Below, in pieces: positions 58,173 to 64,000 of a stretch of DNA of 64,000 nt. The DNA comes from Pelecanus crispus. Its lineage: Eukaryota > Chordata > Aves > Pelecaniformes > Pelecanidae. The position numbers were made by a program, and so were the translations under genes. The notes under the pieces were generated by a model, which did no database searches, was not told where the DNA came from, and saw only the letters and a list, made by a program, of their open reading frames with translations. Location of the stretch: the NCBI RefSeq assembly GCF_030463565.1, contig NC_134652.1, forward strand, positions 19,135,397-19,199,396. The letters are read 5' to 3'. How positions within the stretch are numbered: position 1 is the stretch's first letter; each line of letters begins with the position of its first letter.

Positions 58173-61100
58173 CTGAAACACACAAAAACCAAAATTTCAT
58201 TTTTCAACCACACTAGACAAAATACACAAACTTTCACCAAATTTAAAATGCGTACATATCTAATTTCTTTAAAATGCTCTTGAGTCCAGCAGTCTGTTAC
58301 TTGTAATGATAATGCCAGTACCTTGCTCTGCAGTTTGTAGTTCCAAAGAATTTTCAACTCAGAACAAAACAGGAATTCATCCAATCTGGTACATTTTTCC
58401 TGAGCATTTTAATGCTTTGGCAAACAAGGTACTGGACAGACCAGTGATAAAAGGGTTATTTATTTACTTTAACAATCTTCAAATTATTTGCCTTTTAACT
58501 TTATTAATTTAAGAATGTCTTTCAATAAAATAAGAATCTCCTGACCTCCAAAACTTCTAATGGCAATAGTAAATTAGCTGAAGGAATATCACACTCTTAA
58601 TTCACAATTTTTGCTTCTAGTAAATGCTAACAGCAGATTCAGCTTTCAGTTCTACTAACATGATGTCATATTGTGTCTACAAGTAGTCCCGCTGTGATAT
58701 CCACACGCACATTGCATAACTCAAAGCAACTTGAGCTATTACTCTGAAGACTAAGTGTATCACAGCACGATCCATATTTGGAAAGGAGCTACCATCAGAA
58801 ATGCAATGTAAGTTACAACCAAAAAAATCATAATTTCCTAGGCTTCTCATTTGCCTTAAAGAGCTAGTATAAAAAGAAGAGATATTTTAGATTATTTTTT
58901 CCATCAAGGTAAGTTTTGTACTATTAGGTTTTTTTGGGGGAACATAATTTGGGTACAGTATTAATTTGAAAAGCTAACGAAAAGTATTTGGGAAAAAAAA
59001 TTAGCTTCAAGACACAGGCAGAGTAGCACAATTGGAGCCTATTCTTGCAGCATCTATTAACATCAGTCAGAATTTTAGCACAGTAACTGAATGCAGGTCA
59101 GTACAGACAATTGAAGTTGGCTTTTTTTTTGCTACTAATTCTGTAGCTCTTATTAGCAGAGTTAAAACTAAAGTAGCAAGGCTTCCAATCCCACACATAA
59201 GGAATTAAGTGAATTTTGTAAGCGTTTCTGATATAAAGCTTTCAATAAATGTTTTTTTCAGTTTAGCTCACAATCATTCTCTCATTCCCAAATGTACTTG
59301 CTTTGCAGCAACTTTGGCTTAATGATACTGGAGAATTCAGAATCAACTAGCACTATGGTAATTACAGGTCCTGATCACAGTAAGGAGTGAATGGAAATTG
59401 CTGGCTTTAAGTTTCATTTATACTTTGGTGCTGGGCTCATAAAGATAAACTCTGGCATAATCCTCAATGAAAAGCAGACAGCATTAAGGACCCAGGCTAC
59501 TATTTTTCATTTACACACAGTATGGAACTCACATAGTCTCATCAGACACTGCACTCAACACCTAACATCTGAATATAAATTAGGATAGCAAAGAATACAG
59601 CACTCGGTGCAACTTGGTAGATTTGATATTTCTATAACAAACCAGAGGCAGCATGATCAACTTTTAAATTAAGGTTGAGAAGTCAAAGAATATTTAAGGC
59701 TGAACTTTCAAAAGACATTCTGAGCATTTATTTTTAAATTACACTATTGGCTCTATATTCTGTGAAAAAATACAAGCATTCTATTATATAGAAGTTCTGA
59801 GATATTTGAAAAAGTTCTATCACAAATGATGAATAAATGAATATATTCAATTTTTCTTTTTGGTTTATACTTTCTTGCAAAGATTGACAATACATTTATC
59901 ACCTTGCAAGCCTCATGTAGTGTACAAATAATAGAAACACAGATTCTACCATGCTGAATCAGACCAGTACTTGGACTAGCCCAATATCCTGATTTTACAG
60001 TGGGATAATACTTTCTCTGGGTTTGACAGAAATGCAAGGAACCACCATAACACACACCTCTCAAAGTCACGGCACAACAGCTGTATATCTACACTTTACC
60101 TTAGATTTAATAGAAAACCATCCCTAATCATCTCATTATTTTGTTTTCTCATCTTTTTTTTTAAAAAAAACAAATTTTTATTCTTGCTGTAGTTCATTTG
60201 AAGAGCAGTGAATGCAGCATTCAAAACAAGAAACTATCATCAATTTATATAATGACCTTGTTTCTTTTCTATTCTACCCTTTATGCAATCATACACATCA
60301 TTCACAAAAGCCAATTTCATTTGCATTTATGCTCTCAGTCTTGACTGCCTTAAATCTCAACTGTCTCTTATGTTGTCTCCAAATTCTCATTCAAGACAAA
60401 AATTTTTATTTTCATTGTTGTCAGGCACTTTTTCCAAGTCACTAATCAGTATTCTAAATGCCACCCACCTTAGCAGATCTTTTGGGCACCCCATTATCAG
60501 CATACCTACTTTACAACATGGCAATATATTACTCGGTGTTTATAGGTCAGATAAGCAGGTAATAGAGCCACAAGAGCTGACTGTGCTCATCTGTTCTGAC
60601 TTTCTTTTAATACACAAAAGTTCCTTTGGTCAATCCCAGTTTATTCTAACATCATTTAGAAAAGCCTTTAATCTTGATTTACAGATTTCAGTGATGAAGA
60701 ACATACAACAGCTCTTGGTAAACTGTTCCGAAGGTTAATGACCTTTGGAGTTAAACAAATGGCTATTTATTTCTGCTCTGAATGTGTCCAGTTTAAAGTT
60801 CCATCCATTTTAATTTATTATTCCTATGTTTGCAAGTCCTTTATTATCCAATTCCCATTGCTTGTGTGGGCAAGCACAGACTTTGCTCAGGTCAGCCTTT
60901 AACCTCTTTCTGATGAGAAAAGATCAAGGCCTCTGAAGCACTCACTAGAGGACACATTTTACAAACTTTCCATCATTTTCTCTGCTCTTCTTTGAAACCT
61001 CTAATTCATCCTTGCTACCCTTTCCAGTTATGATTATCATCAAATGTGACATAGCAAGCAGGCCTACACCAAGCACAACAGTCTCATACGAGTCTATAAA

Positions 61101-64000
61101 TTAATCTTTTGCATCCTTGGTTTATGCATCCAAGAATGCATCCAAGAATGACATTAACTCTTTTGGCCACAGCATTACATTGGAAGTTCACCTTCAGCTG
61201 ATTCACCAGTCAAGCCTTCTGTAGATATCATGTCTTCCAGAATGCAAAGCAGGGTAGGGACAAGTACGCTACTATTTTATTCATTCTAAGTATTCTGATC
61301 TGTCTTCTTCATTCTTTAGTATTCCCACTCTGGGTGTAATCTTTACCAGTAAGTATATTATGTTTTCAGCAGATCATTGATTAAAGTAGCATAAATTACA
61401 ATTTGGCCTTTTCTAATATAACTGACCGCAAGTGAGCTAATCTGTACCCTTCCCTGTGTTGCAAGCTCAGCCTGACTATATGACTCAAGATAGGGCCATA
61501 CTTCCAGTATGAGGGATATGTCCCTCTTCCACAACCCTTTGTGAAATGGTTGGCATGAGGACCTGTGAGAAAGGGTCTGCTGTAAGGCATCCTCTCCAAG
61601 ACTTCTGATTTTTCTTAAAAGCCTTTTGTGAAGAATTTTTCAAAGAAGTTTTTGAAAATATGTTCTATTCCCTTCAACAACTATTTTGTTGAGAAAGCCA
61701 AAGAGTTCTGATTAAAGAGGCAATATTTTACTTCACAGGCAACTTCACAGCAACTGTGAAGTTTATCCTAAGTTTACTCATACTACATTGATTTAATTGT
61801 TTTACAGCTTCCTCTAATTATTGTTTCAGCTGATGTGATATGCCGCATAAAAAGCTATACACCTTAGCTCTCCTTCAGATAAAGGAAGTAAAAGTTGGAA
61901 ATAACTTACTAAAAGCTGCAGTTTTCAAAAGACAGTATTACAGCCACTAAGTAAAAGACTTCATGCATTTGCTGTTTAATGAGCAAGAGACTCCCAGTGC
62001 TTTAGTCATTAAACCCTGAAATAAAATTCTTCAGAAAAAAATGTTCTTACCACTATGAACGATAACTCTGTATTTTCTGTCCAAGCAAAGGTCTATCTGC
62101 CTTTGTCTGACAATTTTCTGTGCCTCTGGAGGCAATCCCTTGGGGTCCCGGGAGAACACAAAGGAATAGCTATCAGCACAGGTGCCATCTTCATTTAATA
62201 GGCGGCAGGAGTAATGAAGAGCATACGTGTCATAATCTGTGTCCACTACCCAGTGATCATCATCTGGAAGAAACCATAGCAAAGAAGCAAACGTGTTAGA
62301 GACACAAGTAAAATCTAGTAAATCTAACGAGATTGCTGCCATAACTCTGTAAAGAAAATAATACGGTGAAGGCTGGTATAAATTATAATAGATTAGCTCT
62401 TAGTTTATTCCTGTGTCCAGTACTTAATTCCATGTTTGGGGGGGAGGTTTTTTTTAAAAAAAAGAAAGTAACCATATTTATCAGGAACAGTGACAGAGAG
62501 AAGAAATGGTTAGCACCACTGCTTCATCTCTAACATTGGCACAGAACAAGAGCAGCATGAAGAAGTGCTAAAAAACGCCTTGTAAATCTGTGCCTGAATA
62601 TCATTATAAAAGTAGCAACAAACACAAAGAAGAACAGTGTGTTACAGTAGTAACCATGAAGTACAAAGAAAATTTTCTTCTTTTAACCAAAAAAAGGGAA
62701 CAGTGAGACAGAAAATAGCTTAAAAAATAAATAGAGAAGCTAAATGTGCTCTTGGTGATGCTAGTCATGCTCCAGATTACTCAAAACCATAACTGTTTTC
62801 GTACCAGGGATCTTACTTACATTGTATTTTTAAGGAAAAAAGATTATCATGCAGTTGTCAATGTGCATTAGAAGTGTATTTGCTACAAGCTCTATCACAA
62901 ACTCTCTTCTCAAAACACAGTTAAAATTTCAGAGAATTCTTAACTATTTAGCTAGGTAATCTGATAAATACCTGGTCACGCAGACACCCTGTGCTAACAG
63001 AATTGAACCTAGGTGTTTGCAGTAAAAATTGTCATCTCTGCACCTTCCTCTCCTGGAGCAAATATCCTCCCTTGCACTATGTCTGTCCTGGTGAAGGCAA
63101 CTGTATGTTCTCTTCCCCCTCTCTCCTGTGGGTGGGGACCACAGTTTTTAGAAAGGTAGAGTCTGGGGTCAGCCAGCAATCTGAAGTATCCATGAAAACA
63201 TGATTCAGCAGCATGCTGTGAGGAAATTTCGGCAACAATTCAAGAGCAATTGGCATCCAAAGCATTCTTTGTAGCTGTATTTTTGGAGAGAATGGAGCTC
63301 CAATCACTTCCAAATTCCACTTGCTTCTCTTGGAAACAATCCATGGAAATGTCGTGAGCTACAAGTGTCTGAATCTCTATTTGGCTCCAATAAACTAATT
63401 TTGCATAGGGTGTGACAGATGACAGGAAAATATGAATATATATATACTGGATCATATTTGTTTCTTAAAACAGATAAATATCTACATTTGCAGACACAAG
63501 ACCAAGTAAAACAACAATTGCAAAATCCTCTTCCCTGCTTGACCAAGTCTGACATTAGGCTTTTTGGAGAGAACAGAAGCATCCAGTAACTGAGTTCTGA
63601 GCTAAAACAAGACTTAAAATACTCATCTGCCTTTCACTTCTTTCCAAACAGTGACCTTCAATTATATTGCTGGGTAACAAATAAAAGACATACAAAGGTA
63701 TACAAAGGCCTGGTCTTCACTTGTTTAAAGAAAGCCAGCCAGCTGTTCCATATAAAAAATAGTGATTACCTTGTTCACATTAAGGCTTTCCTATATGATA
63801 GTTATTATGTGTTTTAAGTGTGTTTAAGAAATCCAACACTACTTTTTCCTTCCCCAGCATCAACATACAACATAACTAAGCTCCCAAGTAGTTCTGCATC
63901 TTCTATGGCTAAGTACTCACTCCCTTTCTGCAGAAAAGAGGCAACACCCCAGTACTTCATCTTGAACTTGGCAGGATCCTCTGTTTCAGTGAAAGAGCCA
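58159..64000 (-). CDS. RBP4: Retinol-binding protein 4 (RBP4), 3' half: exons 4 (partial), 5 and 6
   Basis: RBP4 is the secreted plasma lipocalin that carries retinol from liver in complex with transthyretin. Three minus-strand exons are visible: 63921-64000 (open at the edge), 62051-62263 and 58159-58172. Together they read [20 protein letters not shown] through [25 protein letters not shown] to [20 protein letters not shown], then FCS and stop. Four conserved cysteines fall here, corresponding to human mature C120, C129, C160 and C174. The protein ends three residues after the last Gly, so the human tail DGRSERNLL is absent; my memory of chicken RBP4 is that it ends the same way. It is not the lipocalin paralogue purpurin, whose barrel strands differ. 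Signal peptide and first barrel strands lie beyond the right edge. Confidence 0.95.
59925..61350 (-). mobile_element. Ancient CR1/L3-type LINE, antisense and decayed
   Basis: Plus-strand blocks match, in order, the reverse complement of an old amniote CR1-type LINE. ACCATGCTGAATCAGACCAG with TAGCCCAATATCCTG is near 59950-59995. AACTGTTCCGAAGGTTAATG is near 60720. TTTGGCCACAGCATTACATT with GTTCACCTTCAGCTGATTC is near 61160-61205. Gaps and divergence are large; borders are approximate. Confidence 0.55.
61126..61149. repeat. 12-bp tandem repeat
   Basis: GCATCCAAGAAT twice in tandem inside the old LINE. Confidence 0.9.
62051..62263 (-). CDS. RBP4: RBP4 exon 5
   Basis: 213 nt, [19 protein letters not shown] to KYRVIVHS plus one base of Gly. 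The acceptor is GGTTTCTTCCAG and the donor G|GTAAGA. Confidence 0.97.
62264..63920 (-). other. RBP4: RBP4 intron 4
   Basis: 1.7 kb. Contains G7 and T/A runs near 62437-62466 and a TA repeat near 63436-63445. No gene or recognised repeat. Confidence 0.85.
63921..64000 (-). CDS. RBP4: RBP4 exon 4 (partial)
   Basis: Encodes [20 protein letters not shown] then SFLQKG plus the first base of Asn. The donor is A|GTGAGT. Truncated by the window edge. Confidence 0.96.

Larger units (their letters stand above)
58173..62050 (-). other. RBP4: RBP4 intron 5
   Basis: 3.9 kb, about a third of it an ancient antisense LINE (59925-61350). No embedded gene was recognised. Confidence 0.85.

Noticed and set aside
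59355-59400. Minus-strand Tyr-Cys-Asp-Gln-Asp-Leu-stop resembling the human RBP4 end
   Set aside because: No AG acceptor precedes it in the needed phase. The exon at 58172 has a strong acceptor, correct phase and downstream poly(A) signals.
57970-64000. Possibility that the lipocalin is purpurin rather than RBP4
   Set aside because: The sequence around [19 protein letters not shown] and the location beside FFAR4 fit RBP4; purpurin differs at many of these positions.

Overview
This is vertebrate nuclear DNA, almost certainly from a bird. Genes are split into short exons with GT/AG introns. Several interspersed repeats are CR1 LINEs, including a typical avian CR1 3' end at about 30.0-30.1 kb. 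The encoded proteins are orthologues of amniote genes in the human 10q23.33 order MYOF - CEP55 - FFAR4 - RBP4. No bacterial, viral or plasmid gene was seen. The species cannot be named from the window alone.

Layout. 1-23,842 (minus): the 5' part of MYOF (myoferlin), coding exons 1-9, about 278 residues covering C2A and most of C2B; the rest of the gene lies beyond the left edge. About 25.08-25.97 kb: a CpG island that forms the CEP55 promoter, with MYOF head-to-head on its other side. 25.7-40.8 kb (plus): the complete CEP55 gene, one non-coding and eight coding exons, 461 residues. 40.8-50.6 kb: intergenic, with an old decayed CR1 and no supportable gene. 50.6-57.6 kb (plus): the complete FFAR4 (GPR120) gene, three coding exons, 359 residues, with exon 1 in a very GC-rich island. 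57.97-64.0 kb (minus): the 3' half of RBP4 (exons 4 partial, 5 and 6), tail-to-tail with FFAR4; its 5' exons lie beyond the right edge.

For all four genes the exon boundaries were placed by hand from reading frame, splice sites and recall of the human proteins. Phases close exactly across every junction that lies inside the window: 8 in MYOF, 7 coding junctions in CEP55, 2 in FFAR4 and 2 in RBP4.

The genes do not form an operon or a pathway. MYOF is a membrane-fusion ferlin, CEP55 a midbody scaffold that recruits ESCRT for abscission, FFAR4 a long-chain fatty-acid receptor, and RBP4 the plasma retinol carrier. I see no evidence of an undescribed system. The points worth a second look are local: upstream ORFs at CEP55 and FFAR4, a 69-bp duplication against the CEP55 exon 6 acceptor, a G-rich tract at the FFAR4 exon 1 donor, homopolymeric tracts in FFAR4, the short avian RBP4 C terminus, and an unexplained 98-codon ORF in a MYOF intron.
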